DNA of 64,000 nt from Epiperipatus broadwayi (lineage: Eukaryota > Onychophora > Udeonychophora > Euonychophora > Peripatidae), in NCBI GenBank assembly GCA_028023455.1, contig JAQFVV010012405.1, forward strand, positions 1,881,677 to 1,945,676, read 5' to 3'. The position numbers and the translations under genes were made by a program. Within the stretch, counting starts at the first letter, position 1. Every line of letters starts with the position of its first letter. Below are positions 36,348-46,984 of the stretch, piece by piece. Below the pieces are notes generated by a model, which was given only the letters and a program-made list of their open reading frames with translations, searched no databases and had not been told where the DNA came from.

Positions 36348-36539
36348 GTGAGTCGGTGTCTTTTTATTATCGTAAGTCTGAGTTCTTATTTTTATTTTTT
36401 AAACTTTTAGTTTACTCTAACGGAAAAAAAAAAACACCCAAGAAAATGAATTTCTCTGGAAACAAAAATTTCAATTTTAGATCGCTTAGCGAAATGGGAA
36501 GGATCAACAGCGATTGGAAAATGTTTTAGTTGTATTTCC

Positions 36540-36596
36540 TCTTGACTTCGTTTAAGGAGAAGCTACAGTACCTCACATCACATCACATCATGATGA
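36540..36596 (+). mobile_element. LINE 3'-tail fragment only
   Basis: CTTGACTTCGTTTAAGGAGA followed by AGCTACAGTACCTCACATCA and more CATCA units matches the last 50 or so bases of the LINE family at 21146, 22621, 40060 and 57890. No upstream LINE sequence is present. Confidence 0.75.
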
Positions 36597-36966
36597 ATCT
36601 GATGTCTCAAATAGCGATAATAATTAAAATACTGTATATGTATGGAAAAAATGTAAATTACGCATAAAAATATATTGTTTCTAATAAAATTAAATACTGT
36701 AGTTAATAAAAAAAGTAAAAAAAGTTTGTCTTGTATCAATTTTTTTCAAATTTGAAATTTTTTATTAGTCATATTTTATTTTCTTATTTTTTTTTTATGC
36801 GAATTTTTAAGTAATTTTACATTGTTACTTTGCCTTTATGCAATTTTTGGAAAATTACAGTACATATCCCCCATTTTTCAAGGTAAGTTAAGTCTATTTT
36901 TGTGCGATTTCTTTTGTGCGTGTTTTCTGATGAACCTATATACCGCATAAAACGAGACCCAGGTGT

Positions 36967-37312
36967 ATATACATATAAAAAAAAAGGACACAAATTTACA
37001 TAAAGTTCAGTAAAAATGATGTTACATACAAACAATATTAAAGAAAGGAAAATAAAAGCAATATTAATAAGATAAAACCAAAATTTAATAGAGATTCTGG
37101 GATTAGGATGAGATTGGTATAAATATAGTTCTTAAATGGAATATATAGAGATAAAGATTATTTATAAATGGAATATGGGTTGTAAAAAATGGTTAAGTTA
37201 CATAGAGTATGTTCATAGATATTAAATATTAGAAAAATTTAATATATTTACATATAAAGCAGTATAATATAAGTTTATAAGAGAATTAATAATGGTACAA
37301 AATTTAATGGGA
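36967..37312 (+). mobile_element. 3' terminal part of the Penelope-like element
   Basis: Matches the reverse complement of about 28110-28490 (shared: ACACAAATTTACA, GATTCTGGGATTAGGATGAG, TTATAAATGGAATATGGGTT). It is the 3' region after the GIY-YIG domain and abuts LINE copy 3 at about 37313. Confidence 0.85.
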
Positions 37313-37432
37313 TGATTGTGTTAGGAGGATTGTTGAGTGCTATAGTGGTAAGGAGTGGGATAGAATAGATGCATTAATAAAGAATAGGGAGTTGAAGAAC
37401 TAGTATGGAGAGTAAAATGAGTTTAAATATAT

Positions 37433-39591
37433 TGAACCGGATTGATATCCGATTCAAGGATTTTACTGCCAAAATTAAAAACCTAATTTTTGTTAAACCT
37501 TATATAATATTAAAATTTTATTATTAGTTAAAACACCTACTCGTTTATATTTAAAAATAGATTGTTTTTAAAATTGTGTTTACAAAATAGTTTACTTTCA
37601 GCGCGTTTTTTTAAATCAATTTGATTAAAAATAGGCAAGTTTGCTAATTATATTCCTGTTGCTTTTATTTTAATCATTCTTAAATTTAATTCTAAAAAGC
37701 GGAGATTTAATTGTGTTGTCGTTTTTGTTTCAATAATCCCTGGTTGGAATTCTTAAATTAGATTGAACGGGAAAATAATATTTGCCCTGTCTGAGGCATA
37801 GAATTAAAGACTAAGAAAAGTTTTTCATGGGAAATGTAGTGAGGCAACGGTAGCCCGCCAATTTTTAGAAAGAGATTCAGTATTCCAGAGACACTTGGAT
37901 TATCGCCTGCTGAGAGTTATACCGTTTTGGGTAGCAGTTCGGCCATTTAATTCCTGCTAAAAACTTGCAATTATTAACAGACTTCATTGCTGTGCAAGAT
38001 GTCAAAATCTACCGCTGAGTTTTGCCATCATCAGGATGTCTTGCTAACTTAAACAAAGGACGGACCCATGCCTGCCAGCTCTCCTTCAGTCATGCCATGA
38101 GCCTCTAAAATAAACACTGCCTTTACCTTGCCCTGCCAAGGGACCTGAAAATGGACTAAAGATAAACATGCGCACTCTATGCGAACTGTGCTTTATCATA
38201 AGATGAAATTTTCTTTTATTCTTTCCAGGGTAAATTCTTTTAGTTAAATCTCCGCTCAATCTAATAAACCTGTAATCTAAATTAAGATTTAACCTCATAT
38301 TGATTAGCTATATTTATTCTTTTATTGTACTTTGCCGTGTGTCTTGGAATCTTAGTTTTAAGATTCCAAGTTTGAGTTCAATTTTGTTTATTGGAGAGTG
38401 ACGTGTGAGTTTTTCTATTTTTATGCCTAACTTTTACTAAATGCTTTGGCAGTCGTGTATATTTTGAATGCTTACCTGTAATTATTTTAGTAGCCCAGAA
38501 TTAATTTTAAATACTGTGTTTGCACTTTTGCAAACCACCAAATCTTTTGGCTGGCGACTTTATTTTCATAGTTTTTGTTTCGTATATCTCTGAAAGCGGA
38601 AACTATAATTGTTTTTGCTTTGTAATTTTATAAGTCGCCAGTAGGAAGATAATATTTATCCCTTTTGTAAATTACAGGAGAGAGACTTTCGCTGCTAAGG
38701 TATTTATAGCTTTCATATTTTCGTACTCGTGTGCACTCTCCAATAGATTTGTTTTGAATTTACTTATATAGCTTAAAATTTATCAGAGCATGTACTCAGA
38801 ACTTGTGTCATAAATTTATTTTTTAATTATAACTATTGGTAATTCATTTTCTTTAAATGCTGGGGCAGACATAACTGATTTTCTAATGATTTACTTGTCT
38901 CCTATTGAGACCTTTAATTCTTAGATTAGTTTTCGCCATTCGTTTGGTTGGGGATTCACCAGTTTGATTTGTTTGTTTTCCTTTCATTCTGAAGCATATT
39001 TGTCATGGGTTCTTGAGGTAAATCAATCATCTTTGCTTTAAACGTAGTTTTAAGATGTAGCTTCTACTAGCCTATGACATTTTGGGTCCCGACACATTTT
39101 TTTTTCGGGCCTAGAAAAGCTCGCTGGTGCTGGTTTCGTTGATTTATTTCAAGAACGTATTGTTTTCATACCTGTGAATGGGAAGACCAACATTTAGGTG
39201 ACTTCTCTTCTGAAAGAAATTTGCTCCCTCCCTTTTATAATTCGCTATTGGAAGATCGGTCTGTCTGCTAGAGCATTGCGTTTTCGTCTTTCTGGTACAC
39301 GCCTGAGATAACCTTATTGGTTTTCGTGTAAACTTTTTCTTACAAGTTATTTTGCTCTTAAATAAAAGTTTAAAATTTGTTAAACTTAATTTGGCTGACG
39401 TTTGTCTTTGTGGTTTGATTTCTCAATTGTCTAAACAATATTTAAGATATCTTGTTTCTCCCTGAGTTTAGTCTGGCGCATTCAGGTTCGCATATCCTGT
39501 CCACCTTAAAATAAATGTCTAGTCCCGATTTTCGGACTAGTGGCGCCCGTGTGGTCAGTATATGCGAATCAAAGATCTTTCGTCCGGTACA
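37433..39591. mobile_element. LTR-like insertion (2.16 kb) in LINE copy 3
   Basis: Begins TGAACCGG and ends CCGGTACA (7 of 8 bases inverted), flanked by ATAT (37429-37432, 39592-39595) in a site known intact from sister LINE copies. Near the right end are AATAAA (39510-39515), a stem-loop CTAGTCC/GGACTAG (39519-39540) and TGGCGCCCG (39541), which resembles a retrotransposon primer-binding site. The GC content is higher than its surroundings. A solo LTR is the simplest reading; the family is not recognised. Confidence 0.8.
39487..39568 (+). repeat. Nested stem-loop near the end of the LTR-like insertion
   Basis: Outer arms TTCGCATAT (39487-39495) and ATATGCGAA (39560-39568) enclose an inner stem CTAGTCC (39519-39525) with GGACTAG (39534-39540). 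The AATAAA signal lies between the outer and inner left arms. Confidence 0.7.
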
Positions 39592-40087
39592 ATATATAGA
39601 AGTAAACAAAACATTGAGTGTGAGTTAATTTATGATAATAGTAAGGAAAGTAGTTTATTAAGGCTCGAACGGGATCTTTAGCAACAAGGGAATATACACG
39701 TAAATGGAAAAATATAGGTGATTTAGTCTGCAAGTTGTGTAAGGAAGGCATAGAAAATATTAGACATCTGTTAATTCAATGTAAACGCTTAAAAGTAGAA
39801 AGGGTACAAGTAATGAAGTTATTGAAGAATAAATATGAACAAAGTGATTATACAGAAAGTGGGTTATTGGTTTTTATGCTGGGTTTGGGAAAAGATAAGG
39901 GTGATTTAGATATGAAAGCCATGGAAATGACAAAGATTATGTTGTGGAAATGAGATGGAGCAGATTATGGGAAAACTTAGGGTGGGGAATAGAAAGGGAT
40001 GATAAAATGGCTAACTGATTTCTCTGGGCATAGTTGCTAAGAGATTCCTGACTCTGTATAAGAAGTCACAGTACATCACATCACATG

Positions 40088-40796
40088 AGTTACAAATAAA
40101 GGGCAGGCAACAAGATGGGTGAGAAAGGTAATGCGGTATGCAGAAGATTTGGATAAAGAATTTGTATCAGTATATTTGTACAAAAGGTGGGATAATTGTG
40201 TTAGGATGATTGTTGAGTGTTATAGTGGTGAGGAGTGGGATAGAAGAATAGATGTATTAATAAAGAATAGGGAGTTGGAGAGATGGAGAACTAGTATGGA
40301 GAGTAAAACAAGTTTAAATATATATAGAAGTAAACGGTGTGAGTTAATTTATGATAATAGTAAGGAAAGTAGTTTATTGTTTAAGGCTCGAACGAGATCT
40401 TTAGCAACAAGGGAATATACACCTAAATGGAAAAATATGGGTAATTTAGTCTGCAAGTTATGTAAGGAAGGTATAGAAAATATTAGGCATCTGTTAATTC
40501 AATGTAAATGCTTAAAAGCAGAAAGGGTGCAAGTAATGAAGTTATGGAAGAATAAATATGAACAAAGTGATTATACGGAAAGTGAGTTATTGGTTTTTAT
40601 GCTGGATTTGGGAAAAGATAAGGGGGATTTAGATATGAAGGCCATGGAGATGACAAAGATTATGTTGTGGAAATGGGATGGAGCAGATTATGGGAACGTC
40701 GGGTGGGGAATAGAAAGGGATGATAAAATGGCTAACGGATTTCTCTGGGCATAGTTGCTGAGAGATTCCTGTGCATCACATCATATCACAAAAAGA
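40088..40796 (+). mobile_element. LINE copy 4 (5'-truncated), tandem to copy 3
   Basis: Starts inside the coding region (TTACAAATAAAGGGCAGGC) directly after the CATCA tail of copy 3. It ends GTGCATCACATCATATCACA and is followed by repeat X. It is the best preserved C-terminal region of the family. Confidence 0.9.
40119..40754 (+). CDS. LINE ORF2 C-terminal fragment with zinc-knuckle-like motif
   Basis: An uninterrupted frame of 211 codons covers the region downstream of the reverse transcriptase. It has VRMIVECYSGEEWDRRIDVL, ELERWRTSMESKTSLNIYRS and SSLLFKARTRSLATREYT. Then comes CKLCKEGIENIRHLLIQCKC, which fits C-x2-C-x8-H-x4-C and probably binds nucleic acid. It ends KWDGADYGNVGWG...GFLWA and a TAG at 40752-40754, close to the 3' end of the element. 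The RT domain itself is absent here because of 5' truncation, so this cannot encode an active element. Homologues lie at 21146-23743 (minus), 39592-40087 and 56480-57935. Confidence 0.85.
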   Translation: MRKVMRYAEDLDKEFVSVYLYKRWDNCVRMIVECYSGEEWDRRIDVLIKNRELERWRTSMESKTSLNIYRSKRCELIYDNSKESSLLFKARTRSLATREYTPKWKNMGNLVCKLCKEGIENIRHLLIQCKCLKAERVQVMKLWKNKYEQSDYTESELLVFMLDLGKDKGDLDMKAMEMTKIMLWKWDGADYGNVGWGIERDDKMANGFLWA

Positions 40797-41386
40797 AAAG
40801 TGTTTTTTTAAAAAAGATTACAATTTTTATAGGTTTTAGATATTAAAAAAATAATAATAAATATAAAATATTAGTTTTAGCAGAAGAAAGAGTAAGAAAA
40901 TAATAGATATTATATGATTTAAAAATTAAAAAGAATATTAATAAAGGAATTACTGTTGAAATGACAATTATATGAATATAAAATTAAATATTTTATTAAG
41001 ATGCAAATAATAAAAATAAAGTTTAAGTTTATAAGAAATAGAAGTAATTAAGAGATTATGAAAAATAATAAAAATGAATATATTTAGATTAATAGTTGTT
41101 CTTGAACGTATATGTATAATTTATTTTCTGTTTATACTGTATATTTTATTTTATATTAACTGGATTATTTTATTTGGATTTAATTATATTTATTTCAGGT
41201 TTATTAGGTTTTGTTATATATTTTATGTTATTTTTAGTTTCTCATTGTTTACATTTTTTATGATGCTATTTATATAGTTATGTATTTTATTTTGTTCATT
41301 ATATCATAGTTCAGAAGAAGAGACTGCAGGAAGTGTACAATAAAAGGTTTTTGCTAAAAAATGTTCGAAGTGATTTGGATAAATAA
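40797..41386 (+). repeat. Repeat X, plus copy (next to LINE copy 4)
   Basis: Closely matches the reverse complement of 20577-21145 over about 570 bp, again starting immediately after a LINE 3' tail. It has no credible coding capacity; the ORF at 41074-41277 is a hydrophobic low-complexity read-through. Confidence 0.85.
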
Positions 41387-42389
41387 AACAAACCAAATAC
41401 AGTTAATTGTCTGCAGAGCTATTTTTTTTTTAAAATATTTCAACTAGATGACTATTAAAAAGTACAGCTAAATGATGCTATCCAAAAATTAAATATTATT
41501 TCCATATCTGATAAAGTAAAGTTAACAATAACAATCTTTTTTAAGACTTTAATAATTAGGCTAATCTATCTTCCCAAAACAACCCTAATTATTTCCTTAT
41601 CAAATCTTTACAAAAATTTCAAATAAACTTTTAACCAATTGATTAATTCATTATATAAAATGATAACAATTAGTTCATTAATCTAAAAAAACTACATTTG
41701 GACAGTACATATGTGCCAAAATAAAAGTGTATAAAAAATACAAATATACAAAAAAAATTATATATATACAAAATATATAAAAATATGTATAGTAAATTAC
41801 TATGATTATAGACACAATAGATATCAAACTTTACCACAAAACATTTGTTTGAGCTGTCATATATATATATAATTATTGGCTAGTACACTAAACACATTTT
41901 CTAACTGATCCAAAATGTTATAACTCAGCATAGTTCTTCAAACATTCTTTGAAAGATTTATAAAATATTATCAACAACTAAATTCAGCAAGATACTCAAA
42001 AACTACTTGGTGTAGTAGTAATTATGTTGCAAAAAAGTTTTCAGATAGAAAACTTATCAAATACAATTATGACAGATTTTACCAGCAATGCTCAGGACAA
42101 TATTTGCGAAAAATCAACTTTCAAAGATAGGAGTCTCAACTAGATCCTTATTATGATACACATTTTATTCTATTTAAACAAATACATATATATGCAAATA
42201 TCCCAGAAGGTTGATAGAATAATTAAACAGAATTATAACCATGCAATAACACTTCATTGTTGGTAGTAGTTTGTTCTTGTTAAGTAACCTCTTAAAATTT
42301 ATTTTAGTATTTCTCAATTTAATAGCTACCTCATAAACTTAAAATATGACTCACCTAAATTTATCAGGTATCCATATATATTTTGTCAT
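41387..42389. other. A+T-rich intron sequence, nothing recognised
   Basis: No ORF with motifs, no clear repeats beyond short A+T runs. Confidence 0.55.
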
Positions 42390-43484
42390 TAAAACAGGCA
42401 AAACTCTCCATACAAAACTGCCACTCAGTGCAAGCCAGAGTAATTAATGGATGCCAGAAGGCTTGTGCATAAAATCCCTTTCTAGTGCATATTAATCCAA
42501 TATCCCCAGACTAGTTTCTAGCTTGTAGCTTTCATCAGTTAGGAGTCCTGGATCTGAAAGCACTGCACCTAGATCTTAGGATCTAATGCAACCCTCCAGC
42601 AGCCAACTTTTATCTTTACTTAACTACAAAACTATGAGTCTAAAATGGAAAACACAATATTTTCAATCCAAGCTCATAAGCTTATATAGTCATACAGATC
42701 TGAACTCAGTTCAGTACCTATACATTTTGGTGTCTTTGGTTCTTTAATAACCATAACTGCCACTATCCTCTTAGGCAGGATTGGTATTGAACCACTAAAC
42801 ATCACATGATCACCATTTCTTATGCTTGCTCATAACTGTTATTAAAACATGCAAAACTCTTCATACAGTAGAGCCACTCAGTGCAAGCCAGAGTAATCAA
42901 AAGATGCTAGTCTGGGGATACTGGATGAGTAGGCACTAGATAGGGTTTTTATGCACAAGCCTTTTCGTATCCATTGATTACTCTGCCTTGCACTGAGTGG
43001 CACTAATGTATGGAGAGATTTGCCTGTTTTAATAACAGTTATGAGCAAGCATAAGAAATGGTGATGATGTGATGTTTAATGGTTTAATACCAATCCTGCC
43101 TAATAGTATAGTAGGGCCTATGGTTTATCAAAGAACCAAAGATATCAAAATGTATGGGTATTGAATTGAATTCAGACCTACATGACTATATAAGCTTATG
43201 AGCTTGGATTGAAAATATTATTGTTTTCAATTTTAGACTAATAGTTTTGTAGTTAAGTAAAGATAAAATATGGCTGCTGGAGGGTTGCATTTAATCCTAA
43301 GATCTAGTGCAGTGCTCTCAGATCCAAGGCTCCTCACTGATGAAAGCTACAAGCTAGAAACTAGTCTGGGATATTGGATGAGTAGGCACTAGATAGGAAT
43401 TTTATGCACAAGCCTTCTGGCATCCATTGACTAGTCTGGCTAGCACTGAGTGGTACTATTGCATGGAACGTGTTGCCTGTTTTA
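42390..43484. repeat. 1.1-kb palindrome (509-bp arms, 77-bp spacer)
   Basis: Left arm 42390-42898 pairs with right arm 42976-43484. The register is constant at both ends (TAAAACAGGCAA at 42390 with TTGCCTGTTTTA ending 43484; GAGTAATC at 42891 with GATTACTC at 42976), so there is no net indel. Arms show scattered mismatches. The spacer (GGATGAGTAGGCACTAGATA and neighbours) is itself repeated in direct orientation near 43378-43400, so the whole is built from a unit present both in direct and inverted order. A related fragment lies at 5178-5310. No ORF and no known family. Confidence 0.88.
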
Positions 43485-43744
43485 ATAACAGTTATAAGCA
43501 AGCATAAGATAGGGTGATCATGTGATATTTAGTGGTTTAATATATTTTGTCATTTTAAGTAATAATATGTCTTTCATAAGACCTAATATAATGAAAACTC
43601 AGTGAGTATATTCATTCAAGCTGCTAAATCAGAACAATAATCTCATCTTTCTTAATAGCATAAAATACATTCCTGAGCTATATGCTATAATAAATTAGAG
43701 AATGATATTATGAAAACTTCCTAGAACTTTTGTTGGAAGTTTGC

Positions 43745-43945
43745 AACCATAAGTTCAAAAAGACATTTAATATTGTAATGGTATTGATTGGTGTATATGC
43801 AAAGTTGATGAAAATCATCGTCCTCAAAACAATGAACAATCATCAGCAAAAGTTCAAAAAAATATTGAATATTGTAATGGTACGGGTTGGTGTATATGCA
43901 AAGTTGATGAAAAATCATCATCCTCAAAATAATGAACAGACATCA
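43745..43945. repeat. Tandem duplication, about 101-bp period
   Basis: AAGTTCAAAAAGACATTTAA at 43750 and AAGTTCAAAAAAATATTGAA at 43851 start two copies that share ATTGTAATGGTA, TTGGTGTATATGCAAAGTTG and CCTCAAAA(C/T)AATGAACA. The ORFs across it (both strands) are repeat-derived and have no motif. Confidence 0.85.
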
Positions 43946-45530
43946 ATGAAAGCATTTTTTTTTTTTATTGAAGGTAGAAAATAAGCAAAAAAAAAATCAG
44001 AATCCAATATAAATAATATCAAAGTTATAGATATCATATCACAGCAATAATCATCCAGAGTTGACAGCTATCCTTTGTGACTGGATTTATGAGAAATCTG
44101 AGACTAATCATCATCTAATCAATGACAAACTTAGAGTATATTATAAAAGAAACTTTTCATCTGCATACACATATTTTAGTCCTAAAATTACAATAATAAA
44201 GATATCAAAAACATTGGGATCGGCACGATGAGTGTACTGATCATCAATTAACTAATTCTCAAATCTATAAAGAAAGTGGATTTTAATGGTGATTTACTAT
44301 CTTAGGACCATTTGAAAAATTCTAAAGAGAATTATTATGGCTGTCCAAACACTATATTTATATATATTGCAAAGACCATAATGTTCGAACTAGCTTGGGA
44401 TCATACAAGAACTAGGAACAAGGTAAGTATACAAATCCCTTTAAAAACACCACTTATTAAACTTAGTCACATACACTGGTATTTCACAGACACAGAACAT
44501 AAAAAAAATTCAAAAACTACTTTTTTAAACAATTATTTAATAATGTTAACTAATAAATACAAGAATAAAAAAATTTAGACAATTATATGACAAATACAAA
44601 GTTTTATACATTGATCATTCTCTATTTACAATTTCATACAACATAATTATGATTATTCACTAAGTTTTTCCCTCAGAATAATCCATCCCTAAAAATATTT
44701 TGCAATAAAAAAAATTAACTTCAACTTAAATCTTCCTCCATTTCTTCTTTTGAAAATGTCTCGTAGAATTAGGGGAAAAATTTTTTTTCAAGAAAAACTA
44801 AAAAAAAATTCATTGTTTTCAGTTATTACTTTATAAAACAACATTTGTGAAGTATTTTGACCACTACAACACCTCATTTTACCACAATTTTTTTCAGTTC
44901 TTTTATAATTCTCTATTTATCTCCTTTAGTATATGTTGCAGGTAACAATTTGGTCAACTCCTTGGATCCATTTTTTTTTTCTTTTTTTGTTATACCTTTT
45001 TCTCAGTAATTATTTTCATCTATTTAGCATTTTCTTCTTTTTCTTTTTGTAGATTAGGTTTAGTTTTTTCTTTTTGTAGTTCCAGATTTCCAGTTTAACA
45101 ATTATTTTCATTGCTGGTTAACATAAATCGAGTCATGATTCTGAATGAATTAAAACGTAAGGCTAGTTGATAGCATCTGTCAAGGGTATTTTCCTTCTGT
45201 GTTCATTTTAGTCAAAGAGGTTACATAGTTGGGTCAGCAATGTTCAGTTTTTAGCAAGAATTTAGCACATGGTTCTTGTTCATACTATTATATGTAGTAG
45301 AAAAAAAACATTTCTTTTTTTAAAACTAAAAGTGAGATCACTTTCACTACTGCCCATATTATCTTTTGTTTTTTTGAAAAACCCTAATATGAATCTTCCA
45401 TCCAATCACATGACTATCTCAGAAAGTAATGCATTAAGCCATGACCAATTGATTTTCTTTTTATAATATGAACTTTTTTTAAAAAAAAAAATCTATTTAT
45501 ATTTAATTGAAAAACAATTTGTTTATCGTT
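43946..45530. other. A+T-rich intron sequence, nothing recognised
   Basis: ORFs at 44312-44578 and 45269-45466 show no motif. T-rich tracts around 44940-45080. Confidence 0.5.
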
Positions 45531-45532
45531 GA

Positions 45533-46361
45533 TTAGCCCCCACACACCGCCTGATGTCACTGTTGCTAGTTAAAAACCAATAGATATAACGTTACCGGGC
45601 TGATTTACAATTTACTTTTTTTTTTACACTACTACATGTCAGAGCGCAGCACTGGAATTAGCAAGGAGGGGGATTTGATGTCTTTGCGAATCCAAAGGAT
45701 CGTTCATCACATGTGAGGCAATTTTTAAAACATTATCCATCTCAGCGCTATGCGCTGAAATTGGCAGGGAGGGGAATCCGATGGTTTTGCTGATCCGAAG
45801 GATCATCCATCATAACATACACAATATTTTTAAAAACAAAATTATTTAATAAAATTTAGTATTTCCTTTTTTCAATTAACATCTGATCAAAAAAAAATTT
45901 TCAACACTATTTTAAACCAATTTACAAAACACAATTCGATTGGAAAATTCCTCTCTAATCAAGCCAAACGTATGCTTCAAGTCTCGTAGCTGTCCATGCG
46001 CAAAATACGTTTTATGCGTGATTTCTATATAATGCTGAACCGTACACTTTTAAAATTCGTTTAACCTTAAAAATATGTGTACGGAAGCGCGTGTTTTGTC
46101 TTACAATTAATACTATCTATAACTACGTCAGACTGTATAAAAAATAAATACTTCGAATCTACATGCAAAAACTTAGGACAACTTAAATTCTACACACCCT
46201 CACATCATACTGTAGCGATCTGTGAAGTGTGCAATAGTACCGTGAAGCACAAAAGCTGCTTAGCGGCCAATATAAACAGAATTGTTCTATAGGCCAAGTG
46301 AGCAGTATATTTCTGTGCTTTTGCATGGAAACAATGACATCAGGCAGTGTGTGGGGGCTAA
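45533..46361. mobile_element. 829-bp MITE-like element with 32-bp inverted ends
   Basis: Left end TTAGCCCCCACACACCGCCT (45533) and the reverse complement of the right end TTAGCCCCCACACACTGCCT (ending 46361) match over about 32 bp with few mismatches. Flanking TCGTTGA (45526-45532) and TCGATGA (46362-46368) may be a 7-bp target duplication with one mismatch. The interior holds two direct copies of a motif with AATTRGCARGGAGGGGRATY and GATCCRAAGGATCRTYCATC, at about 45656 and 45768. No transposase; the family is not recognised. Confidence 0.8.
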
Positions 46362-46368
46362 TCGATGA

Positions 46369-46976
46369 CAACCAACAAATTTCATTTCTTCACAGACAAA
46401 CAAAGACATATTTTTTTTGTTATTGTTTGCTTTTAATTAAGTAATAAATATCTTAATCCTTTGTTTTTTTTTAAAGAAATAAATGAAATTACGCAAAAGA
46501 AAAAAATTATTCACTTGTTTTTATTCTTTCACAATTATACCCAATAAAAATTAAATATTTATCTTATTAAAATGGTTTAAATTTGTCACACTATCATTTC
46601 ATGCATGTAATTCTTTTACTACATCTAACCTAACTAAATTCCTTAGCCAACATAAAAAAAAAAAAATTTCAAATGGAAATAAAATAATGAATCCAAATGA
46701 GATTATTTCATCTTGATTACTTTCCTATATATTTTTTTAGTCTGACTATTAACATAAAGTATAAGTATAATTTCTGGAAAAGATCTTGTAACTCTTATAA
46801 AAATGTTCCTCTGGAGGGCTAATTGAATATTGGACTTCAACTAGCCTGAACTACTTCATCTATGTAGAGTTAGAATGAAGTGATGACAAACTTTTGTTCA
46901 GTTTGTCCACATTCCTAGTCTTCTGAATTGTTTTTTCTCACTTTCAACTACTGCTTCGCTTCCTCTTTTTCCATTG
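46369..46976. other. Intron sequence between two DNA transposons, nothing recognised
   Basis: A+T-rich, no coding or repeat signal of note. Confidence 0.5.
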
Positions 46977-46984
46977 TGATGGAC

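Larger units (their letters stand above)
35651..36966 (-). mobile_element. Poly(A)-tailed insert of unknown origin
   Basis: A run of 22 T at 35651-35672 (then GGG and 10 more T) sits next to ATATAC (35645-35650). The same hexamer recurs at 36967-36972 on the far side. The inverted Penelope copy is uninterrupted here. It therefore looks like a minus-strand retroposed sequence with its poly(A) at the low-coordinate side. It later received a tandem duplication and a MITE. No protein similarity was recognised. Confidence 0.6.
28100..37312 (+). mobile_element. Penelope-like retroelement with inverted head copy and three nested insertions
   Basis: The main copy reads on the plus strand from 29471 and is split into 29471-30411, 32494-32643, 34697-35650 and 36967-37312. 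An inverted partial copy (28100-29470) sits head-to-head with it. The insertions are an RTE LINE (30412-32493, 11-bp duplication), an LTR-like element (32644-34696, ATAT) and a poly(A)-tailed insert (35651-36966, ATATAC). Taking out the first two with one target duplication each restores an open frame across both sites. The whole lies between LTR-like copy 2 and LINE copy 3. Confidence 0.88.
37313..40087 (+). mobile_element. LINE copy 3, split by an LTR-like element
   Basis: Two parts (37313-37432 and 39592-40087) of one 5'-truncated LINE of the family at 40088-40796. The first covers the CVRRIVECYSG region. The second covers YRSK...LIYDNSKESSLL, the ATREYTRKWKNIGDLVCKLC stretch and the rest of the zinc-knuckle block, with an intact frame at 39735-39953. 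It ends in the tail ACAGTACATCACATCACAT. Removing 37433-39591 plus one ATAT gives exactly the sequence of the other copies (TTTAAATATATATAGAAG). Confidence 0.9.
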
